In this document: piece by piece, positions 44,620 through 53,880 of the stretch
Numbering within the stretch: position 1 is the stretch's first letter
Layout of the letters: the number at the start of each line of letters is the position of its first letter
From: Kiritimatiellia bacterium
GTDB taxonomy: Bacteria > Verrucomicrobiota > Kiritimatiellia > JAFGHX01
Reading direction: 5' to 3'
Assembly (NCBI GenBank): GCA_016929905.1
Contig: JAFGHX010000369.1
Coordinates: 1 to 64,000, forward strand
DNA: 64,000 nt
Translations under genes and position numbers: made by a program
The notes under the pieces: model-generated
What the model saw: only the letters and a program-made list of their open reading frames with translations
The model's database searches: none
What the model was told of the DNA's origin: nothing

Positions 44620-44725
44620 GAGAGGCAACCGCAAAGGAACGCAGAGAAGAGCCGCAGGAGCCGCTGATCTTCGTCTCGGGTTTTCTTGCGCTCTTTGCGT
44701 TCTTTCGCGGCCAGCCAGACTTTTC
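44620..44725. repeat. Imperfect inverted-repeat element in a leader region
   Basis: CCGCAAAGGAACGCAGAGAA on one side mirrors TTTCTTGCGCTCTTTGCGTTC..CGCGG on the other, giving a ~100-base palindrome-like unit. It lies in the long leader of the GntR/FCD operon. The rest of the gap up to 44839 shows nothing. Confidence 0.4.
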
Positions 44726-44839
44726 GAGCTCGAACCGGGTGTGTTCGGACCGTACGCGGCGGCGCGCGCCGGTCAACGGCTGCGATAAGCGGGGGCGATT
44801 CTCGACGTGGCGGCCGCATGAACTGAGAACAGGTCGAAC

Positions 44840-45559
44840 ATGAGCGTTGATCCAATGCCTCGAAGGAACGTCAGCGACGTCGTGCTGGATCAGATCAAGA
44901 ACAACATCCTTTCCGGCGAATGGATGCCCGGCACCCGAATCCCGCCCGAGGTGGAACTGGTGGAGATGCTGGGTGTGAGCCGGATTTCGGTTCGGGAGGC
45001 GATCCACCGTCTCGTGGGCATGGGGGTGCTGCGAGTCGATCATGGCAGAGGTACGTTTGTTTCCGACAACATGCCGCCGAGCCTGTTCAACGTACTGCTT
45101 CCCATGTTGCTGATCGAGCCCCCACAACTGCGTGAGGTGCTGGAGTTTCGGTCGATCGTTGAAATCGAAAGCGCGAGACTGGCGGCCATGCGGGCGGGCG
45201 AGGAGCACATCCGGCAGCTGGAGGAAACGCTTGTCCGAATGAAGGAGAAGGCGGGTGACGTCGAGGGGTTCGCGGCCGAGGACCTGAACTTTCACATGGT
45301 GATCGCCGCGGCGACCCGCAATCCAATCATCATCAAGGTCAACTCGATCCTTCACGACGTGCTGCGGAAAGGCATGCGGGACATTGTGAGCATCGTGAAG
45401 TTCGAGCCCGGCCTGCTCTACCACGCCCGGATTCTGGAAGCCATTCGCGCCAAGGACGGGGAAGAGGCCGCGCGTCTCATGAGCGAGCACCTGCATGAGG
45501 CCCGTTCGATTGCGGAAGCGCACTGGAAGGGAGCCGGCCAGGAACCCAAGGATGTCTGA
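44840..45559 (+). CDS. GntR-family regulator with FCD sensor domain
   Basis: A 239-residue FadR-subfamily regulator. Its winged helix is at ~10-75 (VVLDQIKNNILSGEWMPGTRIPPEVELVEMLGVSRISVREAIHRLVGMGVLRV). The all-helical FCD domain follows with the metal/ligand residues expected in AEDLNFHMVIAAATRN and HARILEAIRAKDGEEAARLMSEHL. FCD regulators usually sense sugar acids or other organic acids. It is the first gene of an eight-gene operon and ends three bases before the amidohydrolase gene. Confidence 0.85.
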   Translation: MSVDPMPRRNVSDVVLDQIKNNILSGEWMPGTRIPPEVELVEMLGVSRISVREAIHRLVGMGVLRVDHGRGTFVSDNMPPSLFNVLLPMLLIEPPQLREVLEFRSIVEIESARLAAMRAGEEHIRQLEETLVRMKEKAGDVEGFAAEDLNFHMVIAAATRNPIIIKVNSILHDVLRKGMRDIVSIVKFEPGLLYHARILEAIRAKDGEEAARLMSEHLHEARSIAEAHWKGAGQEPKDV

Positions 45560-45562
45560 ACT

Positions 45563-46345
45563 ATGATCATCGATACGCACGTCCACCTCGGTTACGACAA
45601 CGTGTTCGACTACGAACTGACGGAAGACGACCTCGTGTCGTCCTGCCGCGCATACGGCATCACCGGCAGCATTGTGCAGCCTTTCATTCCCCGCCCGTAT
45701 ATCGCCGACACCGCGCAGATTCACGACCGGATCCATGCGTTTTGCCGGGCGCATCCGGGCGCATTCTGGGGGATGGCCTCCATCCACCCTCATTTTCGGC
45801 CTGAAGAATACGAGAAGGAGGCCACGCGCTGCGTGAAGGAACTCGGTTTTGTGGGCATCAAGCTCACGCCCATCGGTCATGCCACGCACCCGTCGTCGCA
45901 GGACGGCCTTTTCGTTTTCGAGGTCGCGCAGCGGCTCGGCGTGCCGGTAATGATCCATACCGGCGACGGCGGCTCGTTCGCGGACCCCGTGGCCGTCATC
46001 CCGGCCGTGAAGCGATTCCCGGCCGTGAAGACGATTCTTGCCCATGCCGGAACGGATCTGTGGGTGCGGCAGGCGATGTATCTGGCGGAAACGTTCGACA
46101 ACGTGTATCTGGAACCGAGCTGGGTGAACGTGCTCAGTGTTCGGGAAATGGTGCGGACATTGGGGCCGCACAGGATCATGTTCTCATCGGACGATCCCTT
46201 GAACATCCCGGTGGAGCTGGCGAAGTACAGGGCGGCCATCACCGACGCGGGCCAGCTCGAGCAGGCGCTGGCGGGCACGGCCGTCGAGGTGTTCGGCCTG
46301 AAGGGACTGTTGAGAAACAGGCGCGTTTCCGGCGAAGGCGGTTGA
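45563..46345 (+). CDS. Amidohydrolase-family (amidohydrolase-2 type) metal hydrolase
   Basis: A 260-residue TIM-barrel hydrolase with HVH at residues 6-8, GIKLTPIGHATHPSS, VMIHTGDGG, TILAHAG and the C-terminal metal aspartate in MFSSDDP. Relatives hydrolyse sugar lactones (for example L-rhamnono- or L-fuconolactone) or decarboxylate aromatic acids. In this operon of sugar dehydrogenases a lactonase role is the likelier inference. A palindromic repeat separates it from the next gene, but orientation and theme suggest one operon. Confidence 0.75.
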   Translation: MIIDTHVHLGYDNVFDYELTEDDLVSSCRAYGITGSIVQPFIPRPYIADTAQIHDRIHAFCRAHPGAFWGMASIHPHFRPEEYEKEATRCVKELGFVGIKLTPIGHATHPSSQDGLFVFEVAQRLGVPVMIHTGDGGSFADPVAVIPAVKRFPAVKTILAHAGTDLWVRQAMYLAETFDNVYLEPSWVNVLSVREMVRTLGPHRIMFSSDDPLNIPVELAKYRAAITDAGQLEQALAGTAVEVFGLKGLLRNRRVSGEGG

Positions 46346-46348
46346 CCG

Positions 46349-46415
46349 GGACGTTCGCCCTCCATCTGACGCCCTAGTGCCGTGGCGATGGAGGGCGCGC
46401 GTCTCGCGAGCCGGC
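46349..46415. repeat. Palindromic intergenic repeat, family A copy 2
   Basis: GACGTTCGCCCTCCATC and GATGGAGGGCGCGCGTC, the latter extended by TCGCGAGCCGGC, face each other. The arms match the copy at 25998-26077. It lies inside the operon between two co-directional genes. Confidence 0.65.
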
Positions 46416-46468
46416 TTCTTCAATAGCCTGTCAAGGTGTGACGCCCCTCACGGGAGGAGTGTACAGAC

Positions 46469-47503
46469 ATGAACGCTGCTGTTTTCAAGGGGTCGCGGCA
46501 GATCGAGATCGAGGACATTCCGCGCCCCGTGCCGGGGGTGGGGGAAGCCCTGGTCAAGATGCGAGCCTGCGGGGTGTGCGGCGGGGACATCCCGTTCTAC
46601 GACGGAATCCCGGACTACATCACGAAACACCCCTGGGTGCTCGGCCACGAGATGGCCGGTGTCATTGCCGAGATCGGCCCGGATACCGACACCACGCTCA
46701 AGCGCGGCGACGCCGTGGCGATCGAACCGCTGATCGGCTGCGGCAGGTGCCACGCCTGCCGTGTCGGCCGGTACAACTGCTGTGCCGACCTGAAGGTCAT
46801 CGGCGGCCACACCTATGGCGGGTTCGCCGAGTTCTGCGCCGTGCCGGTGCCGGTGAACCGCTGCCACAAGGTGCCGGCCTCCATGCCGTTCGACGTGGCC
46901 GCGGTGTGCGAGCCGTATTCGATCGGCGCCAATGTCGTCAAGAGGGGGCAGATTACCCAGGACGACACCGTTGTCGTCAACGGGTGCGGGGCGGTCGGGG
47001 TGGCGGTGCTGGACTTTGCCAAGAACGTGCACGGGGCGCGCGTCCTGATTACGGACATGTTTCCTTCCCGCCTGGCGCGCGCCAGGCGCCTCGGCGCCGA
47101 CGTGGTCGTGAACGCGAAGGAGGAGAACGTGCTCGAGCACGTCATGCGGTTCACGCACAACGAGGGCGCCAGCGTCGTGGTGGACGCTTCTGGAAATGCC
47201 CAGGCGATCGAGAGCATGCCCCGGCTGGTGGCCGCCGCGGGCCGCTGCGTCATTGTCGGGATCACGGAACACGACCTCAAGTTCAACGGGGTGGACATCA
47301 TCCGCAAGGAAATGACCATCCTCGGCTCCCGCAACAGCAGCGACATCTATCCCGGCGTCATTGACGCCGTAACCCGCAACGCCGTGCATCCCGACACATT
47401 CATCACGCATCGGTTCCCGTTCGCCGGGATCAAGGAGGCGTTTGCCTTCGCGCTGGCGAACAGGCACGAGATCGGCAAGGTCGTCATCGAATTTCCCGAG
47501 TGA
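46469..47503 (+). CDS. Zinc-dependent medium-chain alcohol/polyol dehydrogenase
   Basis: A 344-residue MDR enzyme of the sorbitol/L-idonate/galactonate dehydrogenase type. The catalytic zinc ligands are in RACGVCGGD and LGHEMAG. The structural zinc cluster is CGRCHACRVGRYNCC. The NAD(P) Rossmann motif is GCGAVGVAVLDFA, followed by DMFPSRL. The start ATG has GGGAGGAG nine bases upstream. It likely oxidises a sugar, polyol or aldonate hydroxyl to a ketone in the cytoplasm. Confidence 0.85.
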   Translation: MNAAVFKGSRQIEIEDIPRPVPGVGEALVKMRACGVCGGDIPFYDGIPDYITKHPWVLGHEMAGVIAEIGPDTDTTLKRGDAVAIEPLIGCGRCHACRVGRYNCCADLKVIGGHTYGGFAEFCAVPVPVNRCHKVPASMPFDVAAVCEPYSIGANVVKRGQITQDDTVVVNGCGAVGVAVLDFAKNVHGARVLITDMFPSRLARARRLGADVVVNAKEENVLEHVMRFTHNEGASVVVDASGNAQAIESMPRLVAAAGRCVIVGITEHDLKFNGVDIIRKEMTILGSRNSSDIYPGVIDAVTRNAVHPDTFITHRFPFAGIKEAFAFALANRHEIGKVVIEFPE

Positions 47504-47531
47504 CTCACCCCCAACAAAGGAGCGATACCCG

Positions 47532-48368
47532 ATGATCAAGCTGACCCTGTTCATCACGACGCCCGACGTTCCACACCTGGAAGAGTGCGGCATGCCGCAA
47601 GGCGATCTGGAAGAAAGCGTCAAGTTCGCCAAGGCGCTGGGTTACGACGGCGTGGAAGTGCTGATGGGCGATCCGTTCGCGTTCGATGCCGCCGGTTTCC
47701 GCAAGATCCTCGACAGGCACGGCATGACGATCTCGGCCATCAACTCCGGCGGGATCAACTACATGTACAAGGAAAGCCTGGTTCACGCCGACGCGAAGAA
47801 GGCGGCCCGCGCCCTGGCCAAGCTGAAGAAGGACATCGAGCATTGCGCGGCGCTCGGGTGCCTGCAGCAGGCGGGCGTCTCGCGCGGGTTCGCGATCGAA
47901 GGCATGCCCATCCACCGCTTCTACGACACGCTCGCCGGCGTGCTGCGCAAAGCCGCCGATCATGCGAAGAAGCACGGCGTGAAGATGGCGGTGGAATACA
48001 CGAACCGGTTCGAGATCAATACGCTGAACAACCTGGAGGAGGCGCTCGCCCTGATCAGGCGCATCCGGCGACCCAATGTCGGCCTGCTGCTCGACACGTA
48101 TCATTCCTTCCTCGAGGACCCGGACGTGTACAAGGCTCTGGAGAAGGCCGGTCGGAGGCTGTGGTACGTCCACCTGCACGACAGCGATCGCGGGCCCGCG
48201 GCCGCCAGCAAAGGCGAACTGGATTTCGAGAAGATCGTCCGGGTCCTCAAGAAGATCGGCTACAAAGGCTGCCTGGCCGACGGGTTGGTCACCACCTGGC
48301 TGCCCGAGAAGCAGATCCGGAAATCCACGGCAGCCCTGAAGCGGCTGTTGAGGAAGCACGGGCTGTAG
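47532..48368 (+). CDS. Sugar phosphate isomerase/epimerase (xylose-isomerase-like TIM barrel)
   Basis: A 278-residue protein of the AP_endonuc_2/xylose-isomerase-like barrel family: GYDGVEVLMGD, KHGVKMAVEYTNRFEIN with the metal Glu, VGLLLDTYHSF with Asp/His, VHLHDSDRGPA and the final acidic region. Members epimerise or isomerise ketoses and 3-keto sugars. It sits 28 bp after the dehydrogenase, matching a role on its keto product. Note the unusual short N-terminal stretch TTPDVPHLEECGM. Confidence 0.75.
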   Translation: MIKLTLFITTPDVPHLEECGMPQGDLEESVKFAKALGYDGVEVLMGDPFAFDAAGFRKILDRHGMTISAINSGGINYMYKESLVHADAKKAARALAKLKKDIEHCAALGCLQQAGVSRGFAIEGMPIHRFYDTLAGVLRKAADHAKKHGVKMAVEYTNRFEINTLNNLEEALALIRRIRRPNVGLLLDTYHSFLEDPDVYKALEKAGRRLWYVHLHDSDRGPAAASKGELDFEKIVRVLKKIGYKGCLADGLVTTWLPEKQIRKSTAALKRLLRKHGL

Positions 48369-48433
48369 GGCGCGGCCACGCGCAGCGCGTATGGCCGGTT
48401 GTCTGACGACGCAATGGACAGCGGAGAAGAACG

Positions 48434-49507
48434 ATGCCGAAAGAAGCACCCAAACGCATGCTGCAGACGGTCACCGGTCCCCTCGATCCCGATGCGCTGG
48501 GGATCACCCTGGTGCACGAGCACATTCTGAATGACGGCTCGGTGTTCTTCGAGGAGCCGGCAGCGGCGAGCGACCGCTACTGGGCGCATCAGCCTCTCAG
48601 CCTGCAGTCTCTTCATTGGGTACGGTACCATCCCTGCTCGAACCTCGACAACTGCGGGCTGAGGGACGAGGCTTTGATGCGGACGGAGGTGGACCGGTTC
48701 AAGGCGGCCGGCGGCGGCGTGCTGGTGGAGGTGAGCACCATCGGGCTCGGTCGCGACCCGCAGGGGGTCGCCCGCATCTCTCGCGCGACCGGCGTGCCGG
48801 TCGTCATGGGGACGGGCACCTACATCGACGCCTCGCTCCCCGATTGGGTACGCAGCCTCTCGGAGGATGCGCTGGCCGAGCTGTTCATCGGTGAAATCCG
48901 CGACGGAATCGCGGGCACCGGCGTGAAAGCGGGCATCATCGGCGAGATGGGCTGCTCGGCGCCGCTGACGGAAACGGAGATCAGAGCGCTGCGCGCCGCG
49001 GGGATGGCGCAGAGCGAGACCGGCGCCGCGATCGACATTCATCCTTCGCACGCGGGCGTCGATCCGGCTCTCGCACTGGAAAACGCGCGGCTCTGTCACG
49101 AGGGCGGCGCCGAATACGGCTCGATCGTCGTCGGGCACGTCGATTGCATGCGGTTCCCCGAGGCGATCATCCAGAAGCTGTTGGATACGGGGTGCGTGGT
49201 CGCCTACGACACGTTCGGCTGCTACGAGAGCTACTGGTCGCCCTACTTCGGAACGCCCCAGTATATGCCTTGCGATTACGAGCGGGCCACGGCCCTCAAG
49301 AACTGGTGCGACAAAGGATACGTCTCGCAGTTGCTCATTTCCAGTGATCATTCCTACAAGGTGCATCTGGCCGCCTTCGGCGGCTGCGGATACGATCATG
49401 TGATCCGAAACGTGATGCCGCTTCTGAAGACAGTGGGCGTGACGGACGCCCAGATTAACGCCATGCTCATAGACAACCCGCGGCGGCTACTGCCGGTTCG
49501 AGGCTGA
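48434..49507 (+). CDS. Phosphotriesterase-family hydrolase, probable sugar lactonase
   Basis: A 357-residue PTE-superfamily barrel. Metal ligands are visible in VHEHI, the bridging acidic residue in KAGIIGEMGCS (Glu in place of the carboxylated Lys), AIDIHPS, GHVDC and ISSDHSYK. Glu-bridged PTE homologues act on lactones or sugar phosphates rather than organophosphates. Together with the dehydrogenases nearby this supports opening of a sugar lactone. Same strand, 65 bp after the epimerase. Confidence 0.75.
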   Translation: MPKEAPKRMLQTVTGPLDPDALGITLVHEHILNDGSVFFEEPAAASDRYWAHQPLSLQSLHWVRYHPCSNLDNCGLRDEALMRTEVDRFKAAGGGVLVEVSTIGLGRDPQGVARISRATGVPVVMGTGTYIDASLPDWVRSLSEDALAELFIGEIRDGIAGTGVKAGIIGEMGCSAPLTETEIRALRAAGMAQSETGAAIDIHPSHAGVDPALALENARLCHEGGAEYGSIVVGHVDCMRFPEAIIQKLLDTGCVVAYDTFGCYESYWSPYFGTPQYMPCDYERATALKNWCDKGYVSQLLISSDHSYKVHLAAFGGCGYDHVIRNVMPLLKTVGVTDAQINAMLIDNPRRLLPVRG

Positions 49508-49569
49508 CACGCGATCCCGGCAATCCCCTCGTACCGAGAGCGACGAAACCGAAAAGACAGGACAGAACA

Positions 49570-50952
49570 ATGAAAACGCTGAAAGTCAGTCCGAACGGAC
49601 ACCATCTTGTCTGGGAAGACGGCGAACCCTTCTTCCTGCTCGCCGATACGGCGTGGAGCGTGGCCTATCGCGCAACCGATGAAGAACTGGAGGAATACCT
49701 GAAAGACAGGCGCGCCAAGGGCTTCACGGCCATCCAGTTCCTGGCCATGCCCGAGATTCAGGCCAATAGGGATCCCAACGGCCAACTGCCGATGGTCGAC
49801 AACAATCCGGAAACACCGAATGAAGCCTATTTTGCGCATCTGGATTCCGTGTTGGACAGAATGGATGCGTATGGGTTCCTCCCGGTTGTCGCGGCCACCT
49901 GGGGCGAATGGGTCAGCCGTGGCAACGGCCCGCACATCTTCGACCCGCAAAACGCCCGTATCTACGGGGAATGGCTCGGCAATCGGTATCAGGACCGCAT
50001 GATCCTCTGGGTCAACGGCGGCGATGTGAGCCCGATCGGCTATGAAGAGACATGGCGGGCCCTGGGGCAGGGGCTGAAGAAGGGGTCCCGGGGTAGACAT
50101 CTGGTGACCCATCATGGGGCGGACTGTATCGGCGACGTCCAGGCCACGCGGGATCGGATGCTGATTCGCGGGAGTTCTCCCTTCTTCCACAGCGAGGACT
50201 GGTTGGACGTCAATATGTATTACTCCGGGCATTTCTGGTACGCGCCCGCCTACAGGGGAATCACCCGTGACTATCAGAAGACCCCGAGCAAGCCGACCTT
50301 CGATGGAGAGCCCAATTACGAGAACCATCCCGCCATTCCGGACGGCGCCACGGGATATCACAGCAACCGGCGGCTATGGGACGGCGTCACGCGCGCCCAT
50401 TCCCATCTGGTGCGTACACAGGCGTATTGGGCCATGCTGGCCGGCGCATGCGGCCACACCTACGGCTGCAATGAGGTGTGGGCCTGGTACGATCCGGCCA
50501 AGGCCGAGCTGCAGGTGATCGCGGAGAAATACAAGACGCATCTGCACTGGAGGCGGGCCCTGCAACTGCCCGGCGCCGCGCAGATGGGCATCCTGCGGCA
50601 CCTGTTCGAATCCAGGCCGTGGCAGAAGTTGGTGCCCGATCAATCCATGATCCGCGAGGGGCAGGGGAAGGGCATCGAGCATATCCGGGCCGCGCGGTCG
50701 GAAGACGGCAGCTTCGCGTTCGTCTATACGCCGGCCGGAAAGCCGTTCACGGTGAACCTGGAAAAACTCCAGGCCGGAATGATCAAAGCCTATTGGTACG
50801 ACCCCAGGGCCGGGACATGGTCCTACGTCAGCAATCTTGCGGATTCCGAACAGACATTCTCGCCCCCACGCAGCGGCACGATCTGGGATTGGATCCTCGT
50901 GTTGGACGATGCCGGCAAAGGTTACCCAACCGTCGATGTCGAACAGAAATAG
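49570..50952 (+). CDS. DUF4038/GH140-like glycoside hydrolase (apiosidase-type)
   Basis: A 460-residue TIM-barrel enzyme of the DUF4038 type: LVWEDGEPFFLLADTAWSVAYRATDEELEEYLKDRRAKGFTAIQF near the start, the acid/base-type motif ILWVNGGD and the second carboxylate in FDGEPNYEN. A C-terminal DUF5060-like beta domain closes it (AFVYTPAGKPFTVNLEKL). GH140 members release apiose from rhamnogalacturonan II. No signal peptide is present, so it would act on imported oligosaccharides. It is part of the sugar-acid operon. Confidence 0.75.
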   Translation: MKTLKVSPNGHHLVWEDGEPFFLLADTAWSVAYRATDEELEEYLKDRRAKGFTAIQFLAMPEIQANRDPNGQLPMVDNNPETPNEAYFAHLDSVLDRMDAYGFLPVVAATWGEWVSRGNGPHIFDPQNARIYGEWLGNRYQDRMILWVNGGDVSPIGYEETWRALGQGLKKGSRGRHLVTHHGADCIGDVQATRDRMLIRGSSPFFHSEDWLDVNMYYSGHFWYAPAYRGITRDYQKTPSKPTFDGEPNYENHPAIPDGATGYHSNRRLWDGVTRAHSHLVRTQAYWAMLAGACGHTYGCNEVWAWYDPAKAELQVIAEKYKTHLHWRRALQLPGAAQMGILRHLFESRPWQKLVPDQSMIREGQGKGIEHIRAARSEDGSFAFVYTPAGKPFTVNLEKLQAGMIKAYWYDPRAGTWSYVSNLADSEQTFSPPRSGTIWDWILVLDDAGKGYPTVDVEQK

Positions 50953-50965
50953 AGGAAGGACCATC

Positions 50966-51982
50966 ATGACTGACAAGAACGGCAAGCTTCGCATCGGTGT
51001 CTTCGGGACCGGGTTCTGGTCCACACTGCAGATCCCGGCCTGGTCCGACGTCGAAGGCGTGGAGGTCTGCGCCCTCTACAACCGAACGGTGTCCAAAGCC
51101 GAACAGGCGGCGGCCCGCTTCGGCGTGAACGCCGTGTACGGCGATCCGGAAGCGCTCCTTCAGAACGAGAAACCGGACATCATGGACATCATCGTGGAGG
51201 CGCCCGCGCACGAATGGTTGGTGAGTCTGGGTGCGAAATACAAAGTGCCCGTCATTTGCCAGAAGCCCATGGCGCATGACTGGAAGACGTGCGAGAAGAT
51301 GGTAGAAGGCTGCCGACAGGCGGGCGTGCCGCTGCTGATCCACGAGAACTACCGGTGGCAGGCTCCCACTCGCCGGCTCAAAGAAGCGCTGGACGAGGGG
51401 CATGTCGGCGAGGTGTTCCGCGCCGACATCCAGCTCTCCACCGGCGGCGCCGAGGCCTTTGCCAAACAGCCCTACCTGATGAGCATCAAGCACGCCTCGC
51501 TCTTCGACATGGGATGCCACATCGTCGATGTGGCGCGGTTCCTGTTCGGCGACCCGAGCAGCGTGTACTGCCAGTCCGTGACGAGCATCGACGGCATGGC
51601 GGGCGACGACACGTTCAACCTGGTCCTGCGGCAAGGGCGGGTGATCTGCACGTGTGAAGTGGCCACCCACACCCCGTTCAAGGCCTTCGTCGAAGGCCGT
51701 AACGGAACCGTGCGGCTCGACAACGACGACCAACTCACGATCCGCACGAAACACGAAACCGTCACGCGCGACTGCCGGTTTGCCCGCGAGTTCGCGTGGC
51801 TCCCGCCGGAGATGCAGGGGCTGGGTTGCGCCGAAAGCATTGTCGCCTGCCACCGCCACATGATTGCCTCGCTCAAGGGCGAGACGGCCTGTGAGACCTC
51901 GGCCGAAGAGACCCTGAAAACCATGCGGGCGGTCTTCGGCGCCATCGAATCGACGGAAACCGGGCGGGCGGTGGCGCTGTAG
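50966..51982 (+). CDS. Gfo/Idh/MocA-family oxidoreductase
   Basis: A 338-residue dehydrogenase starting at ATG 50966 behind GAGGAAGGA (the track start at 50837 overlaps the previous gene and is not used). Rossmann motif GVFGTGFWSTLQIPAW, then IVEAPAHEWL. The usual EKP is CQKPMAHD, so the Glu is replaced by Gln while the Lys is kept. Substrate-side motif: HASLFDMGCHIVDVARFLFG. It starts 13 bp after the GH140-like gene, so the two are tightly coupled. Confidence 0.85.
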   Translation: MTDKNGKLRIGVFGTGFWSTLQIPAWSDVEGVEVCALYNRTVSKAEQAAARFGVNAVYGDPEALLQNEKPDIMDIIVEAPAHEWLVSLGAKYKVPVICQKPMAHDWKTCEKMVEGCRQAGVPLLIHENYRWQAPTRRLKEALDEGHVGEVFRADIQLSTGGAEAFAKQPYLMSIKHASLFDMGCHIVDVARFLFGDPSSVYCQSVTSIDGMAGDDTFNLVLRQGRVICTCEVATHTPFKAFVEGRNGTVRLDNDDQLTIRTKHETVTRDCRFAREFAWLPPEMQGLGCAESIVACHRHMIASLKGETACETSAEETLKTMRAVFGAIESTETGRAVAL

Positions 51983-52072
51983 CCTGAGCGCTCGTGGCAA
52001 AATCCGCCGAGAACGTGGTTGCCTTGGATTCGGTGATTCGCTCTTGTGCGTTGTGAAGACGGGAGACTTCAC

Positions 52073-53332
52073 ATGATCGAGCTGCCCTACGGCAACGCGC
52101 GCATGCGAATTGCCGTGCCCGAACACAATCTCGCCTGGGTCCACGGCCCGCAACGGGTACCGGGGCTGCCCGACGTGCCCGCTGCCGTCGCGCGGGCGTT
52201 GCGCTCGCCGATCGGGGCGCCGTCCCTGGCGGACCTCGTTCGAAAGCACGGCAAGAAGACCGTCATCCTGGTCGACGACGGCACACGCCCCACGCCGCAA
52301 CACGAGATCCTTCCGGCAGTCCTCAACGAGTTGAACGCGGCCGGCGTGGGCGACGGGGACATCTCGGTGCTTATCGGCCTCGGCACGCATCGTCCCATGG
52401 CCCGCGGGGAATGCATCGAGAAATACGGCAGGCAGGTCTGTGAACGAGTCAGGATCGAGAACCTTTCGCAGGATCCGAAGGATTTCGAGGATCTGGGCAG
52501 AACCCCGTCGGGAATCCCGGTCCAGATCAGCAAGCCGTACCTGCGTTGCCCCTTGAGCATTGCGGTCGGCAACATCGTGCCGCACATGTACGCCGGATGG
52601 GCCGGCGGCGCGAAGATGATCCAGCCCGGCGTCTCCTCGGCGCTGACAACCGCCCGCACGCATCTGATGGCAGGGCCGAACGTCCACCGCATCCTCGGCC
52701 GGGTCGAGAATCCGGTTCGGAGAGAAATGGAACAGATTGCAGTCCAATCCGGCCTGAAATTCATCCTGAATGTGGTCTTGAACCACGAGAGCCGGGTAGT
52801 CGCGGCGGTGGCGGGACACCCGATCGAGGCTCATCGGCGCGGCGTGCAGATCGCGCGGCCCATCTATGCCATTGACCCGGCTGAGACCCCGGATATCGTC
52901 ATCGCCGGCTCCCATCCCGCCGATCGCGACCTGTGGCAGGGCATCAAGCCCTTGAACAGCTGCGGCCTGTTCGTCAGAGAAGGCGGCACGCTCATTCTCT
53001 GCATACCGGCGCCCGAGGGGATTGCGCCGGACCATCCGGAATTCGTCTCGTTCGGCAGGGCCACCGCCGAGCAGGTGCTCGCCCTGCTGCAACGCGGCGA
53101 GGCAACCGACGAAGTGGCCGTTGCAACCTACCTGGCCATGGAACGTACCCGACGAGCACTCGACATCGTGCTCGTGTCGGGCGGGATCCGCGATGCGGAC
53201 GCCAGAAAGATCGGCCTGCGCGCCACGGCCGACTTCCCCTCGGCCCTCTCACTTGCCATGTCGCGGCACGGGAACGACTGTCGCATCGGGGTCATGACCG
53301 AAGGCGCGGATGTGTTCTGCCCCTCGCGGTAG
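52073..53332 (+). CDS. LarA-like nickel-pincer-dependent racemase/epimerase
   Basis: A 419-residue LarA-family protein. Residues matching lactate racemase are present at near-identical positions: His106 in GLGTHRPM, His171 in NIVPHMYAGWAGG and Lys181 in GGAKMIQPG (LarA uses His108, His174 and Lys184, the lysine carrying the nickel-pincer cofactor). DDGTRPTP near residue 68 is also typical. It would racemise or epimerise an alpha-hydroxy acid, plausibly an aldonate made by this operon. The cofactor-synthesis genes larB/C/E are not in the window. ATG 52073 follows GGGAG by eight bases. Confidence 0.8.
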   Translation: MIELPYGNARMRIAVPEHNLAWVHGPQRVPGLPDVPAAVARALRSPIGAPSLADLVRKHGKKTVILVDDGTRPTPQHEILPAVLNELNAAGVGDGDISVLIGLGTHRPMARGECIEKYGRQVCERVRIENLSQDPKDFEDLGRTPSGIPVQISKPYLRCPLSIAVGNIVPHMYAGWAGGAKMIQPGVSSALTTARTHLMAGPNVHRILGRVENPVRREMEQIAVQSGLKFILNVVLNHESRVVAAVAGHPIEAHRRGVQIARPIYAIDPAETPDIVIAGSHPADRDLWQGIKPLNSCGLFVREGGTLILCIPAPEGIAPDHPEFVSFGRATAEQVLALLQRGEATDEVAVATYLAMERTRRALDIVLVSGGIRDADARKIGLRATADFPSALSLAMSRHGNDCRIGVMTEGADVFCPSR

Positions 53333-53334
53333 GG

Positions 53335-53488
53335 CCTTCGCGCACGGCGAGCCCGGCAATGACGTCGTCGTCCGTCAACCGCTGTCCGGCTTGGTCTACC
53401 TTGGCCCCGAGGAGGGACTCGACCCGGCGCTCGTTCATGTCGATGAGCACCAGCGCCTCGCGCCACCCGGCGCCTTCGAGCGACTGGC
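53335..53488 (-). pseudogene. Short unidentified coding relic
   Basis: One minus-strand frame reads LEGAGWREALVLIDMNERR and LTDDDVIAGLAVREGPT without stop or start. It looks like an internal fragment of an unrecognised protein directly behind the transposase fragment. Confidence 0.25.
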
Positions 53489-53746
53489 TCAGTGCGCGTT
53501 GGCGCGCCGGACCGTCTTGCGGCGGTGGGCGGCCAGGATCTCGTCGCCATCAACGTTCTCATTCTGGAAGAATCGATAGGCCGCTTTGGTCTCAGCCCAA
53601 TCGATGCATGCCTGGTTGATGGGGCTTTCTGGGGAGTCTGAGAACCGGTCACAGAGCGTGATCAACCTGGCGTCGAGTCTCTTGTCTCCGAGGTCGACGT
53701 CCGCAAACTCTTCAGCCGTCCAGCCCGCGTCGCTCGCCTTCCCCAT
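53489..53746 (-). pseudogene. IS4-family (Tn5-like) transposase, N-terminal fragment
   Basis: 85 residues from ATG 53746 (AGGAGG six bases upstream): WTAEEFADVDLGDKRLDARLITLCDRF and CIDWAETKAAYRFFQNENVDGDEILAAHRRKTV. This is the DNA-binding start of Tn5/IS4-type transposases, normally about 400-460 residues. The frame stops right after, before any DDE residue. No terminal inverted repeats were found. It is a dead remnant of an insertion. Confidence 0.75.
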
Positions 53747-53880
53747 CATGTGCCTCCTCTTTCGGGTTGACTCAATCCGGGCTCGTTGCATCTGTCCGAG
53801 AAAATCATTCCGGATGGCGTACCGCCTGACCTACAAGGATCGACAACCGAAGACTCGAACCGTGTACGTGCGCCCGGATC

